Origin: Nitratidesulfovibrio sp.
GTDB taxonomy: Bacteria; Desulfobacterota; Desulfovibrionia; Desulfovibrionales; Desulfovibrionaceae
Assembly: GCF_040373385.1 (NCBI RefSeq)
Contig: NZ_JBDXXH010000005.1
Span: 124,001 to 188,000 of the forward strand
DNA: 64,000 nt
Reading direction: 5' to 3'
The position numbers and the translations under genes were made by a program. Under the pieces are notes generated by a model. It ran no database searches, was not told the DNA's origin, and saw nothing but the letters and a program-made list of their open reading frames with translations. How positions within the stretch are numbered: position 1 is the stretch's first letter; each line of letters opens with the position of its first letter. This document shows, one piece after another, positions 1 to 10,484 of this stretch.

Positions 1-204
1 GCCTTCACCGAGGCCACGGGGTTCTACCGCAACGAGCACCGGCTGTTTCTGCTGATGGGCAAGGCCATGCTGGAGGCGGGCGAGCCCAAGCGCGCCCTGC
101 GCCACCTGCGCAAGGCCATGGAGGTTGACCCGGACAAGGAGCAGGCCAAACGGGTGCACGATACGGCCCTGGCCCGCAGCAAGGGCGAACCTGATCCGGC
201 CTGA
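1..204 (+). CDS. C-terminal end of a TPR-repeat protein (partial)
   Basis: The window opens inside this gene; 67 residues and a TGA stop remain. The visible part has one clear tetratricopeptide-type helical pair (GKAMLEAGEPKRALRHLRKA, then a second helix after VDPDKEQA), the usual small/large residue spacing of TPRs, so the protein probably acts as a protein-protein scaffold. The catalytic or membrane parts, if any, lie outside the window, so no specific role can be given. The stop codon sits inside a 10-bp tandem repeat that continues past the gene. No homologous neighbour helps, since the next gene is on the opposite strand. Confidence 0.75.
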   Translation, partial: AFTEATGFYRNEHRLFLLMGKAMLEAGEPKRALRHLRKAMEVDPDKEQAKRVHDTALARSKGEPDPA

Positions 205-250
205 TCCGGCCAACTCCGGCCAGATACGGCCAGCTCCGGCCAATGCGGCC
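191..250. repeat. 10-bp tandem repeat across the stop codon of the TPR gene
   Basis: Six consecutive 10-base units ending in CCGGC or CGGCC run in exact register. The first two are identical (CTGATCCGGC) and the TGA stop of the upstream gene lies in the second unit. The remaining units diverge. It looks like a replication-slippage minisatellite. Confidence 0.7.
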
Positions 251-308
251 TGACGCGGTCTGGCCCTGCCCGGCGCCAGCGCAACGCACCGACGACGGAA
301 ATCCGACA

Positions 309-362
309 GGCACGACGCCCTCATGCACGCGAAACGTTCCGCATGCATGAGGGCGTCGTGCC
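309..362. terminator. 19-bp perfect inverted repeat between convergent genes
   Basis: The arms at 309-327 and 344-362 are perfect complements (19 bp) around a 16-nt loop. There is no T-run on either side, so the element could be a bidirectional terminator without a U-tract or a protein-binding palindrome. Its position between a plus-strand gene ending at 204 and a minus-strand gene ending at 502 favours termination. Confidence 0.55.
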
Positions 363-440
363 GTTGCGGCATCGGAGGGAGGCCGGGTGCCCGTGGGCAG
401 GTGCGTCCGGCGGAATGATCCGGACGGGCGCCCTGGTCCG

Positions 441-520
441 GGCACAGGTCCAGCCGTCGGGCTACAGGTCCAGCCGTCGGGCTACAGGTCCAGCAGCCGG
501 GCTACAGGTCCAGCAGCCGG
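441..520. repeat. 20-bp tandem repeat at the 3' end of a small gene
   Basis: Four 20-bp units (GCTACAGGTCCAGCMGYCGG type) at 441-460, 461-480, 481-500 and 501-520. Read on the minus strand each of the inner units repeats the last codons and TAG stop of the gene at 502-771. The 3' end of that gene has been duplicated in tandem beyond its own stop. Confidence 0.8.
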
Positions 521-771
521 GCTACCCGTTCCGGGTCCAGCGAGCGGTGCGCATCGCTGGAGGGAGCCGCCAGCATGTCCATGACCGCGCTGTAAGCCTG
601 GTCGGCCTCGGCGGTGGGGACGGGCGTGGTTGTCTGCCCTGCCGGGGAAGTCTGGGTGCCGGTGGCGTCGAGCGAGGTGCGCTTGGCTTCGGTCGCCTCG
701 CGGGCGCGGGCCAGCAGCGAGTCGATGTGCGAGAAGGTATCCTGCGAAAGGGGGGTAATGCCCGTGGTCAT
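502..771 (-). CDS. Small hypothetical protein, 89 aa
   Basis: A short protein of unknown function. The start at 771 is chosen because AGGAG lies 7 nt upstream. The N-terminal 30 residues (SQDTFSHIDSLLARAREATE) are predicted helical, the middle (about 35-50) is Thr/Pro/Gln-rich, and the C-terminus ends in an amphipathic stretch (RSLDPERVARLLDL). No signal peptide, membrane segment or Cys cluster is present. It is probably cytoplasmic, transcribed alone, and divergent from coaX. The stop codon and preceding codons lie in the first unit of a 20-bp tandem repeat, so expansion there would not lengthen the protein. I do not recognise a family. Confidence 0.6.
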   Translation of the reverse strand: MTTGITPLSQDTFSHIDSLLARAREATEAKRTSLDATGTQTSPAGQTTTPVPTAEADQAYSAVMDMLAAPSSDAHRSLDPERVARLLDL

Positions 772-950
772 GGCGGTCTCCTGGAAGTTTTTTCCGTATG
801 CCCCGGCAATGATGCAAGTGACGTGCAAAGCTGCACGGAATGCACGCTTCGGCCTGCGCGGCACGGGCTGCATGGTCGGCAGGCGCCAGGGGCCGGACCG
901 GCGCCGAAGAAGAAGGCGCGCGTTGTTGCCGACATCCGGTGGTGGGCCGG

Positions 951-995
951 GTACCCCGGGTACCCCAGGTGCCCCAGATGCCCCAGATGCGCCGG
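951..995. repeat. 9-bp tandem repeat, five imperfect copies
   Basis: Units of the form RTRCCCCRG run at 951, 960, 969, 978 and 987. They lie in the 392-nt gap between the small gene (start 771) and coaX (start 1164). I see no other gene in that gap. The minus-strand reading frame across it is a repeat artefact. Confidence 0.65.
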
Positions 996-1075
996 AAGGT
1001 CGGGTGCTTCGGATGACCCGTGGCGGACCGTTGCGAATCGGGCCGCTTTGAGGTAGGCGAAGCGGCGCGCCACGG

Positions 1076-1103
1076 TTGCGTTTCCGTCCGAACAGGCTAC
1101 ACT
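1076..1103 (+). promoter_or_regulatory. Possible sigma-70 promoter of coaX
   Basis: TTGCGT and TACACT are separated by 16 nt. The predicted start would give a leader of about 50 nt. The hexamers are imperfect, so this is tentative. Confidence 0.35.
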
Positions 1104-1163
1104 TGCGCACAGGTGCATCGTGCACGGGACGCGCGCGGCCACATCCATATATTCGGAAGCGGC

Positions 1164-3534
<2,371 letters not shown>

Positions 3535-3554
3535 CGCACTGTTGCGTGATAATG

Positions 3555-3585
3555 GGGAGGGGGCCTGCGTGGCTCCCTCCCTTTT
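3555..3585 (+). terminator. Rho-independent terminator of eno
   Basis: An 11-bp stem (3555-3565 with 3571-3581, one G-U pair) and a 5-nt loop are followed by TTTT at 3582-3585, 20 nt after the eno stop. Confidence 0.85.
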
Positions 3586-3668
3586 GCTTTCGGCGTGCAG
3601 GCGCGGCAGAGCGTTGCACGTGGTCCGGCAGGAAATTTCGGTATGAACCCGCCCCCAAAACGGGGGGG

Positions 3669-3690
3669 CCGGGGGAGCATGCTCCCCCGG
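3669..3690. repeat. 22-bp perfect palindrome in the eno-folD gap
   Basis: The 11-bp arms CCGGGGGAGCA and its exact complement meet with no loop, preceded by a short C-run/G-run inverted pair at 3649-3668. It may be a protein site or an intergenic palindromic element. The rest of the 313-nt gap between eno and folD holds no gene. Confidence 0.55.
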
Positions 3691-3847
3691 CGGGGCACGG
3701 GGCAGCGCCCCGATATCTCGCCGCCTACTCTCCTGAGGGGGGCAAGGCGGCGATACATGGCGAATGCAACCGGAACGCAAGACGGTGCCGGGCAGCGGAA
3801 TCGGACAGGCGGCGCGCACGCGCGCCGGATTTCGGGAGGTTGGAGAC

Positions 3848-4714
3848 ATGTTGCTGCTCGACGGCAAGGCGACGGCTGCGGCCATTCGCGCGGAATTGAA
3901 GGAAGATGTGTCGGCGGGGCTTGCAGCGGCTGGCCGCGCGCCGGGGCTGGCGGTTATTCTGGTGGGCGAGGATCCGGCCTCGCAGGTGTACGTGCGCAAC
4001 AAGGAGCGCGGCTGCGAAGAGGCGGGCATCCGCTCCGAGGCGTTCCGCCTGCCTGTGGACACCACGCAGGAAACGCTGGAAGTGCTGATCGACGAACTGA
4101 ACGGGCGCGCGGACATCGACGGCATCCTGCTGCAACTGCCGCTGCCCAAGGGGCTGAACAGCCAGCGCTGCCTGGAACGCATCAGCCCGAAAAAGGACGT
4201 GGACGGCTTTCACCCCGAAAACATGGGCCGTCTGGCGCTGGGCCTGCCCGGCTTTCGCCCGTGTACCCCGGCGGGGGTAATGACCCTGCTGGAGCGGTAC
4301 GACCTTTCGCCTTCGGGCAAGAAGGCCGTGGTGGTGGGGCGCAGCAACATCGTGGGCAAGCCGCTGGCGCTGATGCTGGGCGCGCCCGGCAAGTACGCCA
4401 ACGCCACGGTGACGGTCTGCCATTCCGGCACGCCGAACCTGGCCGAGGAATGCCGCCAGGCGGACTTTCTGTTCGTGGCGGCCGGGCGGCCCTGCCTGGT
4501 TACCTCGGACATGGTCAAGCCCGGCGCGGTGGTGGTGGACGTGGGCATTCACCGTACCGACGAGGGGCTGGTGGGCGACTGCAAGTATGACGACATCACC
4601 TGCATTGCCTCGGCCATGACCCCGGTGCCCGGCGGCGTGGGGCCCATGACCATCGCCCAGTTGCTCATCAATACCGTGATTTCGTGGAAGGCCCGCACCG
4701 GCATTGCCGGGTAG
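3848..4714 (+). CDS. folD: Bifunctional methylenetetrahydrofolate dehydrogenase/cyclohydrolase
   Basis: Interconverts 5,10-methylene-, methenyl- and 10-formyl-tetrahydrofolate with NADP, feeding purine and formyl-Met synthesis and the one-carbon pool. The 288 residues are typical. The active site includes the [12 protein letters not shown] helix with the catalytic Lys near residue 52, the QLPLP motif near 98-102, the KDVDGFHP motif near 117-124, the Rossmann-type GRSNIVGKP near 164-172 and the C-terminal [12 protein letters not shown] signature. The start at 3848 follows a GGAGG-rich stretch. Transcribed separately from eno (terminator between) and followed by a long hairpin. Confidence 0.96.
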   Translation: MLLLDGKATAAAIRAELKEDVSAGLAAAGRAPGLAVILVGEDPASQVYVRNKERGCEEAGIRSEAFRLPVDTTQETLEVLIDELNGRADIDGILLQLPLPKGLNSQRCLERISPKKDVDGFHPENMGRLALGLPGFRPCTPAGVMTLLERYDLSPSGKKAVVVGRSNIVGKPLALMLGAPGKYANATVTVCHSGTPNLAEECRQADFLFVAAGRPCLVTSDMVKPGAVVVDVGIHRTDEGLVGDCKYDDITCIASAMTPVPGGVGPMTIAQLLINTVISWKARTGIAG

Positions 4715-4779
4715 TCGTGCTGGCGGGATTTGCGGAGGGAGGCGGGCCATTGCGCCCGGCTTCCGAGCGTGACGCTTTT

Positions 4780-4811
4780 CAGGGCCGCGCGGCGATTGCC
4801 GTGCGGCCCTG
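4780..4811. terminator. 14-bp hairpin downstream of folD
   Basis: Arms at 4780-4793 and 4798-4811 pair over 14 bp (one G-U) with a GATT loop. No U-tract follows on the plus strand, so termination is only likely. The 487-nt gap 4715-5201 holds this hairpin, the flgE promoter and its leader, and no gene that I can support. Confidence 0.5.
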
Positions 4812-5075
4812 CCGCGTTGGGGCGATTGTCGCGTTGAAGCGGTTGACGCGTAGCACGGGACAGCGCGCGGCATGCACCGGAGCCGTGTGCCTGGCCCGTT
4901 GCCCGTTGGCGTGCGCGGAAGCGGTGCGCCCTGCCGCATGATGTCCCGTAAGGGGTGTGTCCGGTACCCGAGCCGGCGGCCTTGCCCGGACCCTGGGCAG
5001 GTTCTGCCGCCCGTTGGAATGCGGGGGGTACGCCTGTCTTTACATTCCGCAAGGTTGCTTCGTGTTGCTTAGCGC

Positions 5076-5092
5076 TGGCACGGCTCGTGCTT
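5076..5092 (+). promoter_or_regulatory. Sigma-54 promoter of flgE
   Basis: TGGCACG-GCTC-GTGCT has the invariant GG and GC doublets exactly 10 nt apart (-24 at 5077, -12 at 5089). The predicted transcription start is near 5102, giving a leader of about 100 nt. Hook genes under RpoN control are well known in polar flagellates. Confidence 0.8.
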
Positions 5093-5104
5093 TGCGACCC
5101 CTCA

Positions 5105-5154
5105 GGGAAGAATCTTCCCCGGTTCCGCGTGCCTGCCTTCCGTCGGGAAGGCAG
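5105..5154 (+). promoter_or_regulatory. Two hairpins in the flgE leader
   Basis: A short GGGAAGA/TCTTCCC palindrome at about 5105-5119 precedes a perfect 9-bp stem (5133-5141 with 5146-5154, loop GTCG). Both would be within the leader transcribed from the sigma-54 promoter and could affect stability or translation. No function is demonstrated. Confidence 0.45.
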
Positions 5155-5201
5155 TCGAAACGCGTCACGGACCGGGGTACTTCGCGCCCGAGGAGATACG
5201 C

Positions 5202-6707
5202 ATGTTACGCGCCCTCTATTCCGGCGCCACCGGCATGAAAACCCTGGCGCAGGGCATGCAGGCGGTCAGCAACAACCTGGCCAACGTCAACACCGTGGGG
5301 TTCAAGCAACAGCAGGCGCTGTTCGAGGACCTCATGAGCCAGTACGCAGGCACGGGCAACTCGGCAACCACCTCCATCAGCCAGGTGGGCCTTGGCACGC
5401 GCCTGACGGACATCCGGACCCTGCACGGACAGGGGCCGTACGAATCGGGCTCCGCTGTCACCGACCTGTCCATCAACGGCAAGGGGTTCTTTCAGGTAAC
5501 GCTGGACGGCAAGACGCACTACACCCGCGCGGGCAACTTCCGGTTCGACAAGGACGGAAGCCTGGTGGACCCCAACGGCTTCGTGCTGAACGGGCGAGCC
5601 ATCACCGACGGGGTGGAGGGGGCCACCGGCCCCATCAGCCTGCCGCCGGGCGCGGACGGGCGCAACGTCATGCCCCCCAAGGCCACAACGTCCATCACGG
5701 CACTGAACAACCTGGGTTCGGGCGACAGGTCGTCGGATGCGGCCAACCCGTACTTTTCGCTGCTGTCCAAGTGGAACGGCGCGGCGGACACCCCGCTGGG
5801 CGATTCGGCCTATACGTACAAGCAGTCTATCAAGGTCTACGACGCCACGGGCAACGCCCACGACGTGACCATCTATTTCGACGGTGCCGGGCAGAGCGGC
5901 GGCAACAAGTATTTCGAGTTCGTGGTGGGCATGGACCCTGCGCACGACGGTTCGGCCATGGCCGGAACGTCCGCTGCGGGGCTGCTGATGTCCGGCACGC
6001 TTACCTTCAATTCATCCGGGCAGTTGGTGAACATGTCTGCCTACACGCCCACGAGCACGGACGCCACCAACCTCAGCAACTGGGCACCGGCGTCGTTCGG
6101 GGCGGACGGGTTGCCGCAGTTCATCGCCACCTTCGCGAGCGGCGGGGGGACACAGGTGGTGGGGCTGGATCTCGGCCTGTCCTCGTCCACCGGGGCATGG
6201 ACGGCGGGGGCGGGCAGCCCGGCGGCGGTCGGGTCCAACGCCACCAGCCTGATGGGCATGGCGGGGGCCACCCTGGCGGCGGTCAGCACCACGGCCTACG
6301 GCGGCAGTTCGTCGGAAATCCGGGCGAAGCAGGATGGCTACGCCCAAGGCATTCTGGTGGACATCGACATCAGCTCGGACGGGATCATCACCGGTCGCTA
6401 CAGCAACGGGCAGAAAGACGACCTGTACCGTCTCACCCTGTACCGCTTCACCAGCGAAGACGGCTTGCGCCGTGAGGGCATGAACCACTTCTCTGCCACG
6501 AAGGAATCGGGCGCGGCGGAAGAGGGGCTGCCCGACACCGAAAACTACGGCACCGTGGCGGCCAAGAGCCTGGAGCAGTCCAACGTGTCCATGGAGCGGG
6601 AATTCGTGAACATGATCATCTACCAGCGCGGCTTTCAGACCAACTCCAAGTCGATCATGACGGCGGATTCCATGATCCAGAAGGCGCTGGAACTGAAGCG
6701 TTCGTAG
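5202..6707 (+). CDS. flgE: Flagellar hook protein FlgE
   Basis: Forms the flagellar hook, exported by the flagellar type III apparatus and polymerised under the FlgD cap. The 501 residues include the N-terminal rod/hook signature (LYSGATGMKTLAQGMQAVSN, within residues 5-25, then NNLANVNTVGFK), the central FlgE D1/D2 region with DLSINGKGFFQV near 87-98, and the C-terminal coiled segment EQSNVSMEREFVNMIIYQRG that pairs with the N-terminus. The middle (about 240-400) is Ser/Thr/Gly/Ala-rich as expected for the exposed domain. GGAG lies 8 nt before the ATG. It has its own sigma-54 promoter and terminator, so it is a single-gene unit. Confidence 0.95.
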   Translation: MLRALYSGATGMKTLAQGMQAVSNNLANVNTVGFKQQQALFEDLMSQYAGTGNSATTSISQVGLGTRLTDIRTLHGQGPYESGSAVTDLSINGKGFFQVTLDGKTHYTRAGNFRFDKDGSLVDPNGFVLNGRAITDGVEGATGPISLPPGADGRNVMPPKATTSITALNNLGSGDRSSDAANPYFSLLSKWNGAADTPLGDSAYTYKQSIKVYDATGNAHDVTIYFDGAGQSGGNKYFEFVVGMDPAHDGSAMAGTSAAGLLMSGTLTFNSSGQLVNMSAYTPTSTDATNLSNWAPASFGADGLPQFIATFASGGGTQVVGLDLGLSSSTGAWTAGAGSPAAVGSNATSLMGMAGATLAAVSTTAYGGSSSEIRAKQDGYAQGILVDIDISSDGIITGRYSNGQKDDLYRLTLYRFTSEDGLRREGMNHFSATKESGAAEEGLPDTENYGTVAAKSLEQSNVSMEREFVNMIIYQRGFQTNSKSIMTADSMIQKALELKRS

Positions 6708-6744
6708 ATTCGCAGTCCTGACAGATTACCCAAGCTGCATGAAA

Positions 6745-6773
6745 GGCCGCCTCCAGTACTGGGGCGGCTTTTT
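6745..6773 (+). terminator. Rho-independent terminator of flgE
   Basis: GCCGCC (6746-6751) pairs with GGCGGC (6763-6768), with further CAG/CTG pairing inside, followed by TTTTT at 6769-6773. Confidence 0.85.
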
Positions 6774-6842
6774 GCATGACGTGAAAAAACGTAAACAGGG
6801 AGCTCCGACACGTTGCATAACGATTAATCCATACGCCATGAG

Positions 6843-7034
6843 ATGCGCTGCATTGAGGCAATATCATTTCAGGGCGATTCGTATGGGAACCACTCTCGAG
6901 TGTTCATGTGGACAGCGTCGAAATATGGTTGTACATGCGCCATGGGTGACTCGTTTGCAACTATTCATGATCTTTTTGTTGAAAATGTCCTTGTAGGTGA
7001 CAGGCATAACAACCGTGAAGATAAACATGGATAA
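6843..7034 (+). CDS. Possible small protein (63 aa) ahead of the invertible segment
   Basis: This short AT-rich frame ends in a TAA that lies inside the left 16-bp inverted site, exactly where the recombinase gene ends in the right copy. It carries two Cys in a CTC triplet near residue 31 and no signal peptide. There is no good Shine-Dalgarno site, so it may be a leader/coupling frame or the remnant of an older gene rather than a functional protein. Its value is positional: the gene to its right starts 9 nt after its stop, permitting translational coupling. The remainder of the 336-nt gap 6708-7043 holds the flgE terminator. Confidence 0.3.
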   Translation: MRCIEAISFQGDSYGNHSRVFMWTASKYGCTCAMGDSFATIHDLFVENVLVGDRHNNREDKHG

Positions 7035-7048
7035 CTAAGAATTATGAT
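7027..7048 (+). repeat. Left copy of a 16-bp inverted, recombination-like site
   Basis: GATAACTAAGAATTAT (7030-7045) occurs here and, on the opposite strand, at 11431-11446. With flanks the two copies agree at 20 of 22 positions. The site has short inverted arms (GATAA/TTAT) around a 7-bp centre, as in tyrosine-recombinase core sites. The start codon of the nuclease/STAND gene (7044) is within it. Confidence 0.75.
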
Positions 7049-10000
7049 TAATCATAAGGTGACGTTTGACGAGAGCAAGCTGTCATGGGCCGACTATCAG
7101 CAACGCGTCATTGATGCGTTGAAGAAAGAAAATTATTCTCTGTTTGACGAAGGGCGTGTGTATGTCTCAAACGAGGAATTCAGTGGAATCGCAGATATTG
7201 AAATTCGGTGCAATATCCCGAAGCTTCGCGTTGGCGGAAAAACATCCAAGAACAATGACATAATTATTGCTGCAATAGAATGTAAAAGAAGATCAAGAAC
7301 GCTAAGTCTTGATGTTGTAGGTAAAATATTTTGCTATGCGATATTAAACAGACCGCATAATCTATTTATTGTTTCTCCGAAACCGCTTTCTGCTCAAGCA
7401 AAGATGTACGCAGAAAGATTGTTCGGTTCGTCACACGTCAGGGGAAATTTTGACCATACGCAGTTCCACAACATGACGCTTGGGCAGTTGTTGGCGCGAC
7501 GTAAATCAGAGGAGAAGGAAGAGGCTGGTGAAATTCGCATCGAGCAATTGATTGTTCGCATCGAGCATAATTGGGGAGTTGAGATCGTCGCTGACGATTC
7601 TTTCATGCCGGACCAAATTGAAGTTCCCGTAGGCGCACGAGTCGTTTTCGATATCGTCGTTTCCGGGATGTCGGGGGCTAATCTTTTCCTGGCGATTGCT
7701 GACGCGGCCGAACAGCCTTTGGGTTCTTTTCGAGCAGGCCCCCTCGAGCCATCACTTCCAGTCTGCTTGGATTTGTCCACAGGACGCAATGTGACAGTGG
7801 CCGGCGTGCTCGCCAAGGTGGGTGTTGCCGATTCAACCTTCCTGCCTACGGATATGATTCGCTTCATCACCGCCGGGAGCGCAGAGCCCTTTGGCGACTT
7901 GAGGAACTCTGAGGCCCAACATTTTGCCCAGAGCCAGGCGCGCCATGGTTCTGCTCGCGTGGTCGCTATTCATGGCGAAGCCGGTGTCGGGAAAAGCCAT
8001 TTCTGTGAGTCTGTTGCGCGCCAGCTCAAGGACGATTTCAACTATGACTGCTTTCAGGCTATCGCAACTGAAACTGCAGGCAGCGATCTGTTCGCTCGCA
8101 TACTGAAGGCGCGCCTGTTCTCAAACGTGAGGGACCGCCGCACGCAATCAGCCGAAACCGAGTACGAACTTGCCGAGGCTGCCGTTGCCCAATTCGCAAA
8201 TGGCGTCGAAGCGTGCGATGATATCGCCAACGCACTGAAAAGGGCAACGGATGGTCAAGCCACAACATCCGATGGGTTGGCGATATTGGATTCACTCACG
8301 CACGCAATCCGGCACTGTCCGCGTCCCTTGTTGATAGTTTTGCGCAATTGCCATCATTTTCCGCCCGCTACGATTCGTATGCTACGCGAGTTGTTTTTGA
8401 GGCTACATGCCGAAGGATGGGGCAGCACTCATTTTCTTCTGGAATACCGGGATACCGACCGACGGGAGAACCCGGCCTGGGATAACGCGCTGGTTCAATG
8501 CGCCAATGAGCTTGGCTATGCGTTTAAGTACCACCCTGTCGTACCTTTGACGTGCGCGGAGGTCGAACACCGGGTTTGCGCTCACATAGAATGCCCGGAA
8601 GCATCAGATATCGCCATCACTCTCGTTCGAATGACTGGGGGCAATCCGATGTTTCTTGAACATGTAGTGCGCCAGTTCATAGACGACGGCATCATCATTC
8701 CAGGCGACCGCAAGCGGTACCGCGTTGACCACATGGATATTTTCAAGCGACGCATTGAGAACGTCCCGCATACAATTGAAGACTTTCTCAGCTTCCGGAT
8801 CGGCGAAGTGGTGAACAGGGCAGAGCATAGGCTTCGCCCGGTCATCAAGGCATACCTTGGCCTCAGTGCGCTGTCGCTGAGCTCCCGCACTTCGGATGTC
8901 ACCAGCCTTGACGAAGCCCGAATCGCCAAAGCCCTCCATGTCCGCCCTGTAACGCTCGAACGCATTCGTAGCCGTGTCCTTGGTGGGGGCGTGATGAAAT
9001 CAAGCCTGGCTGCCCCGCCAGCAGTGTTTTCCCATGACATGATGGCCGCATCGGCATTGGCTGTCGTGCGAAAGGACTCCAGTTTCCGCGATTACGGTTT
9101 GAACTACTTGAATCTATTGGATAGCCGCGCCATCGACGACGCTGTGATCGGTGGGCGGCTGAGCAGTGTCCTTGATCGTCCTGCCGATGCTCTCATGCAT
9201 TTCGAACGTGGTGCCCGGCTTTCCGCTGACGAGGGAAGCTTCATCCACCAACGGCGCTGCCTTGAAGGCGTGTGCCAGATATTCGCCGATCAAGAGGCTG
9301 CGGGTGATGCCATCAACTACGCGGCGTTCGTGCAGAGCCAGATGGATTTCTTGTGGAACGAAATTCAGCGCGGATCCCAGTATGTTGCCGAGCGCATGCT
9401 GAACGGACTCAAAAGTCGCTTTCAAGCTGACGAAACAAACGGGCTGGAGCGCGCGACTGTGGCCCGTGAGGCAATGGGGATATTGGCGAGGTATCGTTTG
9501 ATACTGGACCTGCGGCAAGGCTTGGCTCGAAGCTTTGTGGAGGATTTCGAAGCGTTTCTCAATTTTGAGCCTCGCGGACCAGCTCTGGCTGCCGGACTGA
9601 CCCGCCTGTTGCTTTTGGCTACTCATACATGCAATCCGGTTCAGGCGGTAAAAGTGCTTGAGCTTGTGTATGCGAACGGGAATCCGTTCGAAGGTCAAAG
9701 TGAAGAAGCACAGTCGAGCTTCCTTTCTGATGTGGGGCACCTCTTTCTGTTGCAGGAGCCAATGGTGACACAGCGGCTTTGGGAGGACGGGGTGACCCTG
9801 GCCGCGCGTTGCCTTGTTCGGCAGACTATCGAGGGATATCGGCAGTGGGCACACTCTCGAACCAACGCGCTGATTGTTCGCGCAATACTACAGCCAGACG
9901 AGACCCGGTGCGACGAACTCGAGGTCTTCATGGCGCACCTGAAAGAGAAGGGGATTACAAATCCTCTGATTCGACTGATAAATTGCTATGCCGCCTTGCT

Positions 10001-10484
10001 GCTGCATGGTGGAAGGTTCTTGGAGGCCAAGGCTCAATTTATGGCAGGGCTGAGTCTTGCCCGCTCGACAAGCAGCAGGCAGTTCGAATGGCTATTCTGC
10101 CATAATCTTGCCATAACGGCCTTAATGGAGGGAGAGCAGGGCCAGGCAAGCGCGTTCCTGTCCGACAGTATCCGGGCTTCGGAGGATCTTTTGTCCGGCA
10201 TTGGAATGGGCGCGCGGATCAATCGCTTGATCTCGCGCCTGCAAACTATCGCTCCACAACACGACGCCGAAACACAACTTCCGGTTTCATCCGATGAGAG
10301 GCACGGTCTGCGTATTTGCGGCACACTCACTCGACTTGCTCGGACCTACCGTCTTTTTCGCTGCTTGCATGTCGGGAGTGTGGAAGCTTCACCCGATCTC
10401 GATGCTTGGCCTGACGTGGAGAATACCTCTTCCCTGTTAGAGGTGAGGGCTGCGGGGGGCCTTTTTATTCTAGCCGTCGAATAG
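7044..10484 (+). CDS. Predicted Mrr-like nuclease / STAND NTPase fusion (Avs-like defence protein)
   Basis: A 1146-residue multidomain protein. Residues 1-150 look like a PD-(D/E)xK nuclease of the Mrr type: Asp near 51 (GIADIEIRC) and E79-C80-K81 (AIECKRR) on the next strand. Residues 165-290 are strand-rich. A STAND/AAA NTPase follows, with Walker A GEAGVGKS at 311-318, a hydrophobic strand LLIVLRNCHHF near 428-438 where the Walker B acid is missing or shifted, and the MTGGNPMFLE motif near 528-537. The C-terminal half (about 650-1146) is helical and TPR-like, as in ligand-sensing parts of STAND proteins. By analogy with antiviral STANDs it may cleave DNA after sensing a phage protein. No SD; it may depend on coupling to the upstream frame. 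Its 3' end overlaps the convergent gene by 15 nt. AT-richer than the backbone. Confidence 0.6.
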   Translation: MINHKVTFDESKLSWADYQQRVIDALKKENYSLFDEGRVYVSNEEFSGIADIEIRCNIPKLRVGGKTSKNNDIIIAAIECKRRSRTLSLDVVGKIFCYAILNRPHNLFIVSPKPLSAQAKMYAERLFGSSHVRGNFDHTQFHNMTLGQLLARRKSEEKEEAGEIRIEQLIVRIEHNWGVEIVADDSFMPDQIEVPVGARVVFDIVVSGMSGANLFLAIADAAEQPLGSFRAGPLEPSLPVCLDLSTGRNVTVAGVLAKVGVADSTFLPTDMIRFITAGSAEPFGDLRNSEAQHFAQSQARHGSARVVAIHGEAGVGKSHFCESVARQLKDDFNYDCFQAIATETAGSDLFARILKARLFSNVRDRRTQSAETEYELAEAAVAQFANGVEACDDIANALKRATDGQATTSDGLAILDSLTHAIRHCPRPLLIVLRNCHHFPPATIRMLRELFLRLHAEGWGSTHFLLEYRDTDRRENPAWDNALVQCANELGYAFKYHPVVPLTCAEVEHRVCAHIECPEASDIAITLVRMTGGNPMFLEHVVRQFIDDGIIIPGDRKRYRVDHMDIFKRRIENVPHTIEDFLSFRIGEVVNRAEHRLRPVIKAYLGLSALSLSSRTSDVTSLDEARIAKALHVRPVTLERIRSRVLGGGVMKSSLAAPPAVFSHDMMAASALAVVRKDSSFRDYGLNYLNLLDSRAIDDAVIGGRLSSVLDRPADALMHFERGARLSADEGSFIHQRRCLEGVCQIFADQEAAGDAINYAAFVQSQMDFLWNEIQRGSQYVAERMLNGLKSRFQADETNGLERATVAREAMGILARYRLILDLRQGLARSFVEDFEAFLNFEPRGPALAAGLTRLLLLATHTCNPVQAVKVLELVYANGNPFEGQSEEAQSSFLSDVGHLFLLQEPMVTQRLWEDGVTLAARCLVRQTIEGYRQWAHSRTNALIVRAILQPDETRCDELEVFMAHLKEKGITNPLIRLINCYAALLLHGGRFLEAKAQFMAGLSLARSTSSRQFEWLFCHNLAITALMEGEQGQASAFLSDSIRASEDLLSGIGMGARINRLISRLQTIAPQHDAETQLPVSSDERHGLRICGTLTRLARTYRLFRCLHVGSVEASPDLDAWPDVENTSSLLEVRAAGGLFILAVE

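Noticed and set aside
482..817. 111-codon alternative minus-strand frame across the small gene
   Set aside because: It overlaps the 502-771 gene in another frame, has no SD and no recognisable protein features.
3595..4590. 331-codon frame overlapping folD
   Set aside because: Gly/Arg-rich shadow of folD in another frame, without motifs.
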